A stretch of 64,000 bases of DNA from Phallus indusiatus (lineage: Eukaryota > Basidiomycota > Agaricomycetes > Phallales > Phallaceae): NCBI GenBank assembly GCA_027605045.1, contig JAQFWX010000021.1:372001-436000 (forward strand). The letters run 5' to 3'. The number at the start of each line of letters is the position of its first letter. The stretch's first letter is position 1. Made by a program: the position numbers and the translations under genes. Below, in pieces: positions 24,594-36,800 of the stretch. The notes under the pieces are model-generated. The model did not search any database and was not told the DNA's origin. It worked only from the letters and a program-made list of their open reading frames with translations.

Positions 24594-25615
24594 ATGTCAA
24601 CGGATACTATGAAGCTGGAGAATTGTTAACGATGGTAAGCTTTCTCCTTTTTGTTCAAGAATATTTATAAAACTGATATTCACTAAAATAGTGGATGAAG
24701 AAAGTAAAAAGCCTGGTCTGATTTACATACCTCTATCGCTCACTTTGTCGTCAGGCGGCAGAAACGACTTCTCAGTCGGCTGGAGATTTTCACTGAGCCA
24801 ACACACGCCGTCGTCGGGCCTCTATACCCTACTGTCGAAGCGATATCTGGCGGGGTTTAGGAGATCGTCGCCGTTGTCAGCGAAACAATGGTTTGTTAGA
24901 TTTAATTGCTTATCTTTTCTCGATAAGATTTACTGTATTTTCATCTTGAAGGCAACCATTCCAGAGGCCGAGAACCTCGGACTACTCTGCGGAAAGTTGA
25001 TGAACACTTTGTCGGAGCACATTTCGAGGAGAAGACAAGGAAGTAGCGGGGTATCGGACGACAAGTTGCGCCTCGCCATCGAAAGTTTCAAGGAGTAGTA
25101 CCATGTGTTTCTTCTTGTCATCGCAAACTGACTGGTTTCACCTTTGTGCAGAAAAGTGTTGACCGTGCTGGAGGATATGAAAAAGATTAAAGCCGAATAC
25201 CCGCTTATGAGGTTTATACACCGAGATAAGTATATCTCGGAGTGTAAGCAGCATAGGCGTGATTTATGTAACGCATTTGGAGAGGTTGCGGTACGTGTCA
25301 TGGAATACTATCAAGGCGATTTTGGATAACCAAGTAATTTAGCTGGCGCTCGACCTTCATATCTACCACGTTCAGAAAGGGAAAAAAACTCGACGCATAA
25401 ATTATATAGGAACGCCAGAGATTGTTGGACGCAAGGTTGTTGGAGGGGAAACACCTCTGGAGGAGTTGCACCGGCTGGTCTTCTCTGAATGCAAGAGGCT
25501 GGACGCTCTCGAAAGAAAGATCGACAGGACGCTAGAAGCCCTTACCCAAGGCCAAGAGAGGCAGACACGCCGTCTTGAGCTCATTGCTCATCAATTAGGG
25601 ATACCGGACATTTAA
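24594..25615 (+). pseudogene. Fungal helical-bundle (MLKL-NTD-like) protein gene with an apparent in-frame stop
   Basis: The 3' exons are clean: 24952-25094 (ATIPEAENLGLLCGKLMNTL, SEHISRRRQG), 25152-25290 (VLTVLEDMKKIKAEYPLMRF, HRDKYISECKQHRRDL) and 25343-25615 (LALDLHIYHVQKGKKTRR, LEELHRLVFSECKRLDALER, ending LGIPDI). Phases agree. The pattern of amphipathic helices, an AI.SF..KV segment and a coiled-coil end resembles the N-terminal helical adaptor domains seen in fungal kinase, TPR and HET-type proteins. Just upstream, LLSRLEIFTEPTHAVVGPLY and VEAISGGV are followed by TAG and EIVAVVSETM, with a GTTTGT donor at 24892. The TAG at 24858-24860 sits where a sense codon is expected. The 5' end is unresolved, with a possible ATG at 24594. 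If the TAG lies in an unrecognised intron, the gene could be functional. Confidence 0.5.
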
Positions 25616-25619
25616 TACT

Positions 25620-27827
25620 TACATATATATTCGCGTGGTTTCACCAGCACAAATAGTACCTGCATACCCCAGATCCAAGTTTTTCAGAGGATGTGATTGA
25701 ACAGGTTTCTTTATTGCTTTTGCCGATTGGATTACATTTTCTGAAGTTTTGCTGCCAGGACAATGTCAGTTGTCGAGCGAATTGGCGTGACAGTTGTCAG
25801 TTAATGCTTTGACCATGCGCAAAAGTGTGTCATTCGTCAGTATAACAGGTAACAATACCTGTATATATTATACATAGTTAGTACATACATGAAACTCGTG
25901 AAGTACAAAGCAAAGCACGTACTGTGTAGCCGAATTTCGCACGAACATTGCAGCTTGGGAAATTGACACACGTCACCGCGTCACGAGACACGAACACATC
26001 CACAATCATCCATAATGTACATTTGCATCCCACTACAATTTGCATTTTCAATCCAGCCTATCTTTCCGACTTTTTTTCGCACCGATCCTCAATGAGAGTT
26101 GGCTCAAGCTCGTGTTCGCAAAATTGACATTCCACTTGCTTGCACTCTGAAAGAGATTTTAGACCAAAGTAATGAAGAGTGGAAGATGAAGCAGGCCTAC
26201 CGTATCGAGGTAATTGCCCGCGGAAGCAAATTCTGGTCGGAACTGGTCGGACCAAGTCCAACCGGTGTTCGAGCTGTTATTCCAGTCCAACCAAGTCTAT
26301 GACGCCCATACCCACCCATTCATTACATAAGTGTGTTAGCATTAGTGATGAACGCGTCTCCAAGTCGCGCAGTCGCAATCTCCATCCAATAATATGATAA
26401 TAGACTTACTTTCTTCAAAATTTTTTCATTTAAACTCATATTTTGATTCTGACTCTTATCTCACACTCAAAAATGCCCAAAGTCAAAAGTGTCAAAAGTG
26501 TCGAAATATGGAGCCAACCACAACAACTGCCACCCCCAGGCCTCTTTCCTCTCGCCCGGACTGTGGCTCGAAAAGTATTTGTTTAGCACAGTTCCGTCAA
26601 ATCTTACATTATTCACAGATTCAATTTTAGACACCCGACAACCCAAACACGTCCGCCTACAGAGACAAAAAGTGATTTTTCACCTTCACTAGCGTCTCAA
26701 AGTCCCACCAGCCATAGCACAATGCTTGGCATAATTTTCTCAGTGCTGGCCGCTACCTCAACACAGGCCAGTGACGTGGCTATCTCATATTTTCTCTTTT
26801 GCGTACTCTCTTTTCCGCACTCTCTTTTCCGCACTCAACGCAACTCAGACCGGTGACATGGCCGAGGTAATTTAATTTGTTTTCACAATGAACACTGGCA
26901 ACGCTAACTTAAATCCAATACTTACTTTACAAGGCTCTTGTCATTCTTTTTGCATATTGCCACATACTGTGGTGACCCGCACCTCATTTTAAATGTTCTG
27001 TCTTAAGTATGTAAGTGAATTGACTGTGCTTTCTTTGCGCATACTCAAAACGCTGACTGCTCAACAATTCAGTCTGATTTCTGCTGACTCTGTCCCTCAG
27101 ACCTTTTCTGTAAGTGGCATTCTGCATCTATATGTTCGCTATATGTTCGCGTATTGATTCTATATGTTTATCATTTCCCTAGCTCCGCCGATTGAATAGA
27201 TTTCAATCACTGTATAAAACATTTATTCACATCCCGCGCCGGATAGTCCACATTCAGTATTCCGTCGGGATATCTACTCGCGTAATGTTAGTATCGTTAA
27301 GTACTAATCACTCCGTGAACTGATGGTTATAATCTTACAGAAGTTTTGAGAGTTTCTGGACCATGGCGCACAAATTTTGACCATGCTGCTCTAAGCTACC
27401 TACCCCAGTTTCGTCAAGTTATTTGCTTTTTGAGAGATAATATGAGTGGTTTTCCTTTCAAACGCTCAATGTAGTGAGTATATTTCCCAACTAAAATTCT
27501 ATCCCTTTCTTAATCGCCGTGTTCTAGATATAGCTTTAGTCGTTACATATCTCGTGTAATTATTTGCTGCCGGTGCAGTATATTTCATCAAAACACTTTT
27601 CTTAGATCTTTCTATTCAAATAACTTGATGGATATCGAGTTTTAAACCATGTGAGCACTGAAAACCACCTGAAACATTTGCGGCAGCATTTTTTGGATCG
27701 CCGCAAGCAAGAGGTATGTTTGGTTTTGCCTAAACAACGGCACTCTTTCGCTGACACTGCATCACTACCTCAGTCATAACAGCTTTATCGTTGACTACAT
27801 CTTTCTCTCCTACGCTAACAAAACATC
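25620..27827. other. Left flank of the DNA transposon; scattered exon-like pieces
   Basis: Three stretches look like exons. 26097-26210 reads LAQARVRKIDIPLACTLKEI and DQSNEEWKMKQAYRIE before GTAATT. About 27184-27290 reads LRRLNRFQSLYKTFIHIPRR. 27343-27475 reads VLRVSGPWRTNFDHAALSYL and PQFRQVICFLRDNMSGFPFK. I could not join them to each other or to the transposase start. A 14-bp direct repeat (TCTTTTCCGCACTC) is at 26808-26836. The left terminus of the transposon should be somewhere here, but I did not find it. Confidence 0.3.
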
Positions 27828-30800
27828 ATGTCTAGTGCTATCTTTGACCCTGTTGTCGTTCGCGACCGCCTGAAAGCACTACTCAAAGGACGAGAGTGTT
27901 AGGGCTACTCAGCTCAGACTAGAGGGAGGGGATCCTAAGGCAATATATTGGAAGGGAAACTAACTACTCACCTAGAGGGAGGGGATCCTAAGAGAACAAG
28001 CTTAGGGACCCTCACTCTAGGTACAACGACTATATACATAAAACGACGACGCGGCGTGCGGCCCTGACACAGCTAAGTGCCAGGCGCCCAAGCCGAACCT
28101 AAGCGACGTGATGTCACGGGCATCACGCCGGGTACGAGCGCGACGCGCGAGTAGAGAAAGTGGAATAGAGACAGAACAAGGAAACGGAGAGTGAAAGTAA
28201 AATATGGAAATGATAAATAAAATAGAAAAGGGACGATGCCGATGATAATAAATAAGAAAATGAGAGACGGCGGTAGCGTACCCTGACAGAGAGAAAGTTC
28301 CGGGTAGCCACAAAAACCAGAATGAGTGGCTTGTAAACTGGCAAACAGAGTGGACTCAAGAGTCAGTCCAGGCACGCGTTACTAGATGGGAGAATGCAGG
28401 TTGCGTTGGCACACAAGCGCAAATGGAGTTTGTCTCACATGTGTGTGAGTACATGGTCATTCTTCATCGTGCTACTTTTGGATTCGACGGAGGTTTTAAA
28501 GTGAGGTTTTTGTTAGGGCTACTCAGCTCACACTAGAGGGAGGGGATCCTAAGAGAATATATTGGGGGAGAACTAACTACTCACCTAGAGGGAGGGGATC
28601 CTAAGAGAACAAGCTTAGGGACCCTCACTCTAGGGACTGCGACTATATACATGAAAAACGATAGTGCGGCGTGCGGCCCTGACACAGCTGAGTGCCAGAC
28701 GCCCAAACCGAACATAAGCGACGTGACGCCTACGGCGTCACGCCGGGTCTGACGCGCAACGCGCGAGTAGAAAGTGGAATAGAGACAGAGGGAGCAAACG
28801 GAGGGTGGAGATAATATATGGGAAATATAATTAAAGTAGAGGGAAATATATACCGATGATAATAAATGAGGAAAAATGAGGGGACGCGGTAGCGTACCCT
28901 GACACCACCCCCCCCTTCAACGAGGCGGCGTCCCGACGCCTGTAGCCTCGACTAATGATGCTTGCAACTTGGAAAAGTCGAACCGAGGGCGGCGATGGAA
29001 AAGAAGACCATTTATCGAGCGTGGCGCGCTCGGGTGTTCGCGGTGGAACTGCTTAATGAGATCCGGGGCTGCGATATTCGACTCGGGTTCCCACTGATCA
29101 TGCTCAGGACCATAGCCTTCCCAACGCACCTTATATTCGAGTCGTCTCCGGAACACCCGACTGTCCAAAATCCATTCCACGACGTAGTGCTCACCGTCAT
29201 CTCTGACCTGTCAGGGTACGCTACCGCGTCCCCTCATTTTTCCTCATTTATTATCATCGGTATATATTCCCCTCTACTTTATTTATATTTCCCATATATT
29301 ATCTCCACCCTCCGTTTGCTCCCTCTGTCTCTATTCCACTTTCTCTACTTGCGCGCGTCGCGCGCTCGTACCCGGCGTGACGCCGTAGGCGTCACGTCGC
29401 TTATGTTCGGTTTGGGCGTCTGGCACTTAGCTGTGTCAGGGCCGCACGCCGCGCTATCGTTTTTCATGTATATAGTCGCTGTCCCTAGAGTGAGGGTCCC
29501 TAAGCTTGTTCTCTTAGGATCCCCTCCCTCTAGGTGAGTAGTTAGTTCTCCCCAATATATTTCTCTTAGGATCCCCTCCCTCTAGTGTGAGCTGAGTAGC
29601 CCTAACATGACCTCTGGAGGAGGGGGAGCCCTGACGCGACGACCCGGGATTGTATCTTCAACCTTTGGACGCAACTTCCCGACATGGAACACTGGATGAA
29701 GCCTTGACATCGACAGTGGTAAACGCAGCTTGTATGCGTGTGATCCGACCTTGCTGACTATCGGAAAAGGCCCCAAGTACCGATGCGATAACTTGGCGGA
29801 GGGCCTGGTGGTACGAATGTCGCTCGAATCGAGGTATACCTTGTTGCCAACCTTGTATTCAGGTGCCGGGATGTGTTTCCGATCGTAGTACTTGGCCATC
29901 TCGTCCTTCGACTTGGCTATGGCGGCCTTGGCTTCCTCTATCGTCGACTCCATACGCGTCTTGAACTCGTTGACAGATTCGATCTTTGAGTCGGCAACCA
30001 GCGGTTCGAATCCCATACGAGGATGTCGTCCAGTGTCGAGCTCAAACGGTGTCGCGCGCGTAGCTGAGTGTACGTGGTTGTTATATGCGAACTCAGCCAA
30101 GGGCAGTATCTGGTCCCAGTCGTCCTGTCGCTCGGAGGTGAAAAGTCAAAGGTACTGTTCGACTTCTGCGTTGACACGCTCTGTCTGACCATCGGTTTGA
30201 GGATGATACGCCGTCGAGGGTGCAAGCCGTATGCCAAGGAGCCTAGAAAGCTCCTGCGTGAAGCGGGACACGAACTGGGGGCCCCTGTCAGAGATCACCT
30301 TCATGGGGAGACCATGGAGCTTCCAGACGTGTTGAAGGTACAGACGGGCCAGACCTGTCGCGTCAAGTGTCGTAAATGTCAGCACGAAATGAACCCGTTT
30401 GGTGAGAGAGTCGACGACAGAGAGGATTGCGTCGAAACCGTTGGATTCTGGTAGCTCCACGATGAAGTCGACTGAGATGTGTTCCCAGGGTCGACTTGGC
30501 ACTTCTGTGGGTCGGAGAAGGCCATAGGGAGCATGACGAGACGATTTCGTACGTAGACACATATTGCAGGCCTCTACGTAGCGTTGGACATACCTAGAGA
30601 CACCTGGCCACCAGAAGGTGCGCGAAACGAGCTCAAGAGTCTTGAAACGACCCGGGTGACCACCGAGTTTGGTGTCGTGGTGTCTGGAAAGGATTTTCCG
30701 ATGCAACTCGTCCACGTTTGGCACGTAAACCTTGCCGCGATAGTAGAGGAGGTCCTGGTCTTCAAACCATTCCGACGAGTGAGCTGAACGACCACCCAGT

Positions 30801-33800
30801 GCACGAAGTGTTGCAACGGCTTTGGAAACACTATCTTCGACCTTGCCTTCCCGATTGGCCTTGCGAATCTGGCGTAAAAGGTCCTCCTCCTCCCCTTTAA
30901 GACGGAATGTTTGCAGAGCATTGATTGCAAACATTTCGGGTCGGATTAAGGTGACGCCACGATTGTCGTCCTTTCCCGAGCCATGATCTGGGCGACGGGA
31001 TAGGCCATCAGGTTTACCCATCGACTTACCCGGTATATGCTGTAGGGTGAAGTCGAATCGTGAGAGATATACTGACCATCTAGCTTGACGACGATTTAGG
31101 TTACGCGCGGACATGAAATACTCGAGATTCTTGTGATCAGTCCGTATGTCGATAGGGTGAGATGCGCCTTCGAGAAAGTGTCGCCATTCCTCCAAAGATC
31201 GTATGATAGCCAGCATCTCCTTGTCGTGGATCTCGTAGTTGCGTTCGACAGGGCTAAGGGCCTTCGAGAAGAACGCAACAGGGTGCCATTTACCATCCTC
31301 GTTCGACAACTGTGAAAGAACTGCGCCTGTTGCGAAGTCGGAGCTGTCTGCTTCAACCCGGTAAGGATTAGCGGGGTTGGGAATGAGGAGAATGGGGGCA
31401 GAGGTGATTGACGACTTCAGAGTATCGAAAGCGTGCTGACAAGTGTCGGACCAGACGAAGGGTGTATCTTTCTTGGTTAGCCCGAACATGGGATTGGCAA
31501 TACGCTAAGGGCGCACACGATTCCGGATCCCTGCACAGGTCACCGCGGATTGATCCGCCAAATTACCTGCAAAGATCTGGATCCATAAGGAACCGGATCC
31601 GCAGGTCAATGACCTGTAAGGATCCAGGTCAAGGTTTTTGGTAGTGTAAAACCTGTTGACCCAGACTCAGACTCGGAGGTCACTAGTAAAATGTACTTAA
31701 AACACCTCAGAAACCAACTTTACCTGACAGGTTAGCAGGTCAAGATCCACCAAAGATCCGGATCCGGAAGACTATGGATCCACAGAGATCCGACCTGTAA
31801 GGATCCAGGTCAAGGGTCTGGAAGGTTGCTCGACCTGTCGACCCAGATCCGGCTGACCTGGATCCGGAATCGTGTGCATCCTTATACGCGCAAAGTCCTT
31901 GATAAACCGACGATAAAAGTTGGCGAAACCTAAGAAGGACTGAACCTCAGTGACGTTCTTCGGGATAGGCCAGTCTCTGACACCTGAGACTTTCGCGGGA
32001 TCCATCTCGACGGTGTTCTCGGAAATGACGACGCCTAGGTACTCGATCTTGGTCCGGCAAAACTCACATTTCTCTGCCTTGAGATAAAGCTTGTGCTCAC
32101 GAAGACGTTCGAGAACGCGTCGAGTGATCTGATCATGCTGTTCCCGATCTCGAGTGTAGATGAGGATGTCGTCGATGTAGACGGCAACGACACCCTCCGA
32201 GATCATGTCTTCAAAGATCTCGTTCATCATCGTCTGGAAGGTGGCAGGACTGTTAGTGAGACCGAAGAACATCACCAAGGGCTCGAAAAGGCCGCGGTTG
32301 GTGCGGAAAGCAGCCTTCCACTCATCTCCTTCCTTTATCCGTACATTGTTGTAGCCCCAGCGCACGTCCAGTTTGGTAAAGTACCGGGCACCCTGTAGCT
32401 TATTGATGAGCTCAGAGATCAGAGGTAGCGGGTAGCGATTTTTGATTGTCATGGCATTCAATGCGCGATAGTCTTGAATAAGACGGAGAGAGCCATCTTT
32501 CTTCTTGATGAAGAATACTGGGGACGCCATGGGCGACTTCGACGGTCGGATTCGTCCAGATGCAAGGTTTTCTTCCAGAAACGCATCTAACTCGGCCTGT
32601 TCGTTAGGTGACAATGGGTAGATCTTACAAGACTTAGGCTCAGAACCTGGCACAAGCTCTATCGGATGATCCCACTTCTTCGACTGCGGCAACGAGTCGA
32701 ACGACTCCTTCGAGAAAATGTTGGCAAAGTCGTGGAACATCTCTGGCACGATATCCCGAAAGCCTTTGGGTGCTGGTGCGTCTGCGTTGTTGGCATGGGC
32801 CTGAGCCAGTCGCTGGGAGATGGTCTCGGTGGCATATATGCGGTGAGTGTCGGGCTCGTCGGGTAGCATTGATATCGTGAACAGTCGATCACCTTCCTCA
32901 ATCTCGGACTCGACGTCAACCAGATCTGGTATGTCAGGATCATCGCCCTCGGTGTCGTCAAGCTCTGGTAGAGGTGCGTGCCGGATCTGTTGGAATGCAT
33001 GCTTAGAGAGCTTACCCGCTGGCCAGCGTGGAGCGCAAGACCGACAACTGGGGCTACAGCGCATGAACTCCACTTGACCCGTCGTGTAGTCTATGACGGG
33101 ATTGTGAGCCTTGAACCACGGTAATCCAAACAAGACGGGATACTTGAGCGAGGTAACAGCGAATAGGGTGCGTTCGGAGTGATCTCGAAAGCGAACAACG
33201 AGGTCGACGACGTGGGTGATAGAGCCAGCATGGTTGGGTGTACCGTCGACGTTAAACACGGGAATGGGTTTAGCAAGACATACAGAGGGAAGCCGATGTT
33301 TGTCGACAAAGTCGCAGTCGAGGAACATACCGCTAGCTCCAGTGTCCAACATGGCCTTGCTGTGCAGCAGGGCTCCAGTGTCAACACTTTGCAGCTCTAC
33401 AGGGATCTCCAGCTTCTGCGTATCGGCGGTGGCTGCGAGTCGGTATTCCTTTGGCAATGCACGACGTTGAGAAGGCGACAGCATACATGGGGTAGAAACA
33501 GAACGTGTGGCAGGTGGAGGCGATTCTTTGGTTTTAGCAGGTGTTAGGGCTACTCAGCTCACACTAGAGGGAGGGGATCCTAAGTAATGTATTGGAAGAT
33601 AACTACACTACTCACCTAGAGGGAGGGGATCCTAAGAGAACAAGCTTAGGGACCCTCACTCTAGGTACAGCTACTATATACATAAAACGACGACGCGGCG
33701 TGCGGCCCTGACACAGCTAAGTGCCAGACGCCCAAGCCGAACCTAAGCGACGTGATGTCACGGGCATCATGCCGGGTACGAGCGCGCGACGCGCGCGAGT

Positions 33801-36800
33801 AGAGAAAGTGAAATAGAGACCGAACAAGGAAACGGAAGGTGAAAGTAAAATACGGAAATGATAAATAGAATAGAAATAGAGTAATGCCGATGATAATAAA
33901 TAGGAAAATGAGAGACGGCGGTAGCGTACCCTAACAGCAGGGGATGCAGCAGGGGTAGTTAGATTTGAATCAGGAGTGTCATTTTGTTCGCGATCTATGT
34001 ACAAAATGTCGAATCTATTAGATGTCAGCAACGAGGGTGCATCTATCACTCGTCGCCGTTTTGAAAATCCTCTGCCTCTGCTGCAGCTACAGTCTTGTAA
34101 CAGTTTTTATCAGACCACAGAGGGGCCTGATAAAGGGTTTTTCTTATTTTCCCACAAGTGCACAGAATTCCTGTCTATTGCTCAATAAGGCTAATAGGGA
34201 ATTACATGCAGTAGTAGTGGTAAAATTAAGATTAACTAATGTAACTACTAGTCACACCGCTGTAAGGGTGTGACGGGCGCTTAAGCGTCACGCTGTGACG
34301 CGCAAATACTACTGCTGCAGTGCCAAAGGCACTGCATGGGCACTAGGCCATTAATGGGCCCCAGGGGGGCCCATTCCTATATCCCAAATCCGTTACAAGT
34401 CTCACCCTCTGTCAGAGCAGAGTCGCCACGCGTCTGGGCTTCTAACGCGTCTTTCTGGGCTAGCAGGTGTGCGATACTGTCGTCTAGTTCATCTGGCTGA
34501 AGATACCGAATGTCATATGCACGAGGGCATTCGCGAGCCCAATGGCCTGTTGCTCCACAGCGACGACACCTGGTGGATTCCGGGCCAGCACGTCGACGGG
34601 CAGCGTCAACATCCATCGGATCATGCCTAACCTGGGGTGTGGGAGCAGGAGCCGCAGGTCTTGGAGGTAGCGCAGGCATGATCTGAGATGCTGGCCTGGG
34701 AGGTGGATAGGGAGGAGCCTGATAGGGAGGGACAGGGGGCCTCCTCTGAATCTGTAGGGCCTGGTACGACGGGAAGGGGTTAGGACGGGATCGGTTAATG
34801 GAGGTAGCTGCGGGATTTGTCTGAGCCGTTCCAGAGCCTACGAGTCGACGGCGAGCAGCGGTGAAGGCCTCGTTGGCATGCCTGTCCATATCAAACATAC
34901 GTGCCTGTCGGATCCAGCCCTCATAGTCGTGAAGCGTGGGTCGGTCCTTCATTGTCGCTACCAGAGACGCAATTGCCGGGTCTAAACCATTACGAAAGTA
35001 CGTGTTAATGGCGAGTCCTTCCGTGAAGCCAGCGTGCTCAATGAGAACGCGAAAGGCATCTACATATTCCTCCACAGTCCTGTTGCCCTGGACATAGCGG
35101 TTGGAGTAGAGGGCGTTGATGGCATCTTCTTGCTCGGATTGTGGAAAGAAATCGGCCTTGAATCTTTCCCGAAAGGCGTCCCAGTCAGCAAAGGGCTTCT
35201 CTCCTCTTTGATATTTTTTCAGCATAGATTCGCTGAAGGTGAGGGCGCGGCCTTCATTCATGTACGACATCGCCCAGCCGATCTTGAGTTCATCAGTCTC
35301 GAAATCACGACTGCATATACTCATGTAAAACTCGACAGTGTTCCAAAAGGCGCGACCCTTGGAGCGATCTCCGTCGAACGAAGGAGGTACAGCAGGTCAG
35401 GTATTTCGGGAAGAGCGTGAACTGGCTTGATGCTCCAGAGCCGGTGGTTGTCCAGACGAGGACGTGTCGCCCACAGGGGGGTTTTGGGTTGGAGCAGCTC
35501 TAGCCGCGTCTCGGATGCTCTGCAGCACCTCAATCATCTGTGAGGCCTGGGATTCCTGTCTGGCCATGCGGGCATCCATTTCCGCGAACTGCCGCATAAT
35601 AATAGTCGCCACATCGTTGAGGGTGACGAGTGGGGGTGCAGAGGGTGGAGGAGAAGAGTCCATGAGAGAGAGAAAGGAAAATGGGGTTTTTAAGATGGAG
35701 CAGAGGGGTCGGTTATAGACGGGACTCGAAGGAAAAATGCGACACTGCGATAGTCGGTGTCGAGCGCGATTTTTCGATAACGAGTGTCGATAGAAACGGC
35801 CAGTCTGCGAGTAGAAGCTTGTTCTACTGTTAGGGCTACTCAGCTCACACTAGAGGGAGGGGATCCTAAGAGAATATATTGGGGGAGAACTAACTACTCA
35901 CCTAGAGGGAGGGGATCCTAAGAGAACAAGCTTAGGGACCCTCACTCTAGGGACTGCGACTATATACATGAAAAACGATAGCGCGGCGTGCGGCCCTGAC
36001 ACAGCTAAGTGCCAGACGCCCGAACCGAACATAAGCGACGTGACGCCTACGGCGTCACGCCGGGTACGAGCGCGCAACGCGCGCGAGTAGAGAAAGTGGA
36101 ATAGAGACAGAGGGAGCAAACGGAGGGTGGAGATAATATATGGGAAATATAATTAAAGTAGAGGGAAATATATACCGATGATAATAAATGAGGAAAAATG
36201 AGGGGACGCGGTAGCGTACCCTGACAGTTTTCTCTTTAATTCAATAAGCTATCTCACTCCTCTAACCAAACAATCAGGCATTACCTGAAGGTTTTCCTAT
36301 TTATGGGCCGCTCTTCACTCCCCCGACTATAGGCTACCACAATTTAACAAAGGCCATTGCGACCAATGTGTTCAAGAAGAGAGAGTTTCCTGAGAAACAT
36401 CTTCTCTCTATCAACGACATCCTCATTGAACCCGTTCATATCCTCAGTCCAATTTACTTTCCAAAATTGGGGCTCCTTAAGCTGAAGTGCCCGTCACCAG
36501 ATTGCAAGCATAAACTCAAGCGCAACGGGTTTACATCCTCTGGTTTTCGCTCAATGTATGGTTTGAAATCAAACTTCAAGGTTCTTGGAATGGATTTCAT
36601 ATGTCGCGAACATGGGAAGTTCTCCACCACATCTCCTGATAAATTTTGGAATCATTTTGATTCCTGGTTGCTTCGTAAGTTGCTTCCTATTTATAATTTT
36701 TTTGGATAGTATATAATCTCTATAACAGATGACCTCCCACATTTTAATGAACGGTCGGCTTACACACGTGAATTGTATGACTTTGTTTGTGAGTTTAGGC

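Larger units (their letters stand above)
28914..34049 (-). pseudogene. pol: Pol polyprotein of the gypsy element (protease, RT, RNase H, integrase, chromodomain), broken
   Basis: Domains in order on the minus strand are: a P/T-rich leader (from about 34049), aspartic protease with LDTGASGMF, reverse transcriptase with VAVYIDDILIY, RNase H with RVEADSSDFATGAVL, integrase zinc finger (H-x3-H...C-x2-C around GGHPGRF and CNMCLR), integrase core (SVDFIVELP, ISDRGPQFVSRF, HPQTDGQTERVN), then a chromodomain (YKVRWEGYGPEHDQWEPE). Interruptions are: solo LTR D in the leader, an inverted-repeat element after FIKDFARI in RT/RNase H (31506-31884), an in-frame TGA at 30146-30148 after VEQYL, where CGA is usual, and solo LTR C just upstream of the chromodomain. 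Apart from these the frame is open. The chromodomain suggests heterochromatin targeting, as in other chromoviruses. Confidence 0.9.
28511..36226 (-). mobile_element. Ty3/gypsy (chromovirus-type) LTR retrotransposon, with nested insertions
   Basis: LTRs at 28511-28904 (3' LTR in element sense) and 35828-36226 (5' LTR) bound gag and pol on the minus strand. The target duplication is GTTTT (28506-28510 and 36227-36231). A polypurine tract, GAAGGGGGGGGTGG on the minus strand, abuts the 3' LTR at 28905-28918. The two LTRs differ at several positions and small indels, so the element is not brand new. It carries solo LTRs C and D, a 379-bp inverted-repeat element, and TGA stops in gag and pol. It is dead, and lies in intron 1 of the transposase gene. 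Confidence 0.92.

Noticed and set aside
28017..29537. Several 60-190 codon frames in both strands across LTRs A-C
   Set aside because: The same frames recur in every LTR copy and reflect LTR sequence, not genes.
34237..34376. CRISPR-like array
   Set aside because: The hairpins are different sequences without a constant repeat or spacer length, and this is a fungal nuclear locus.
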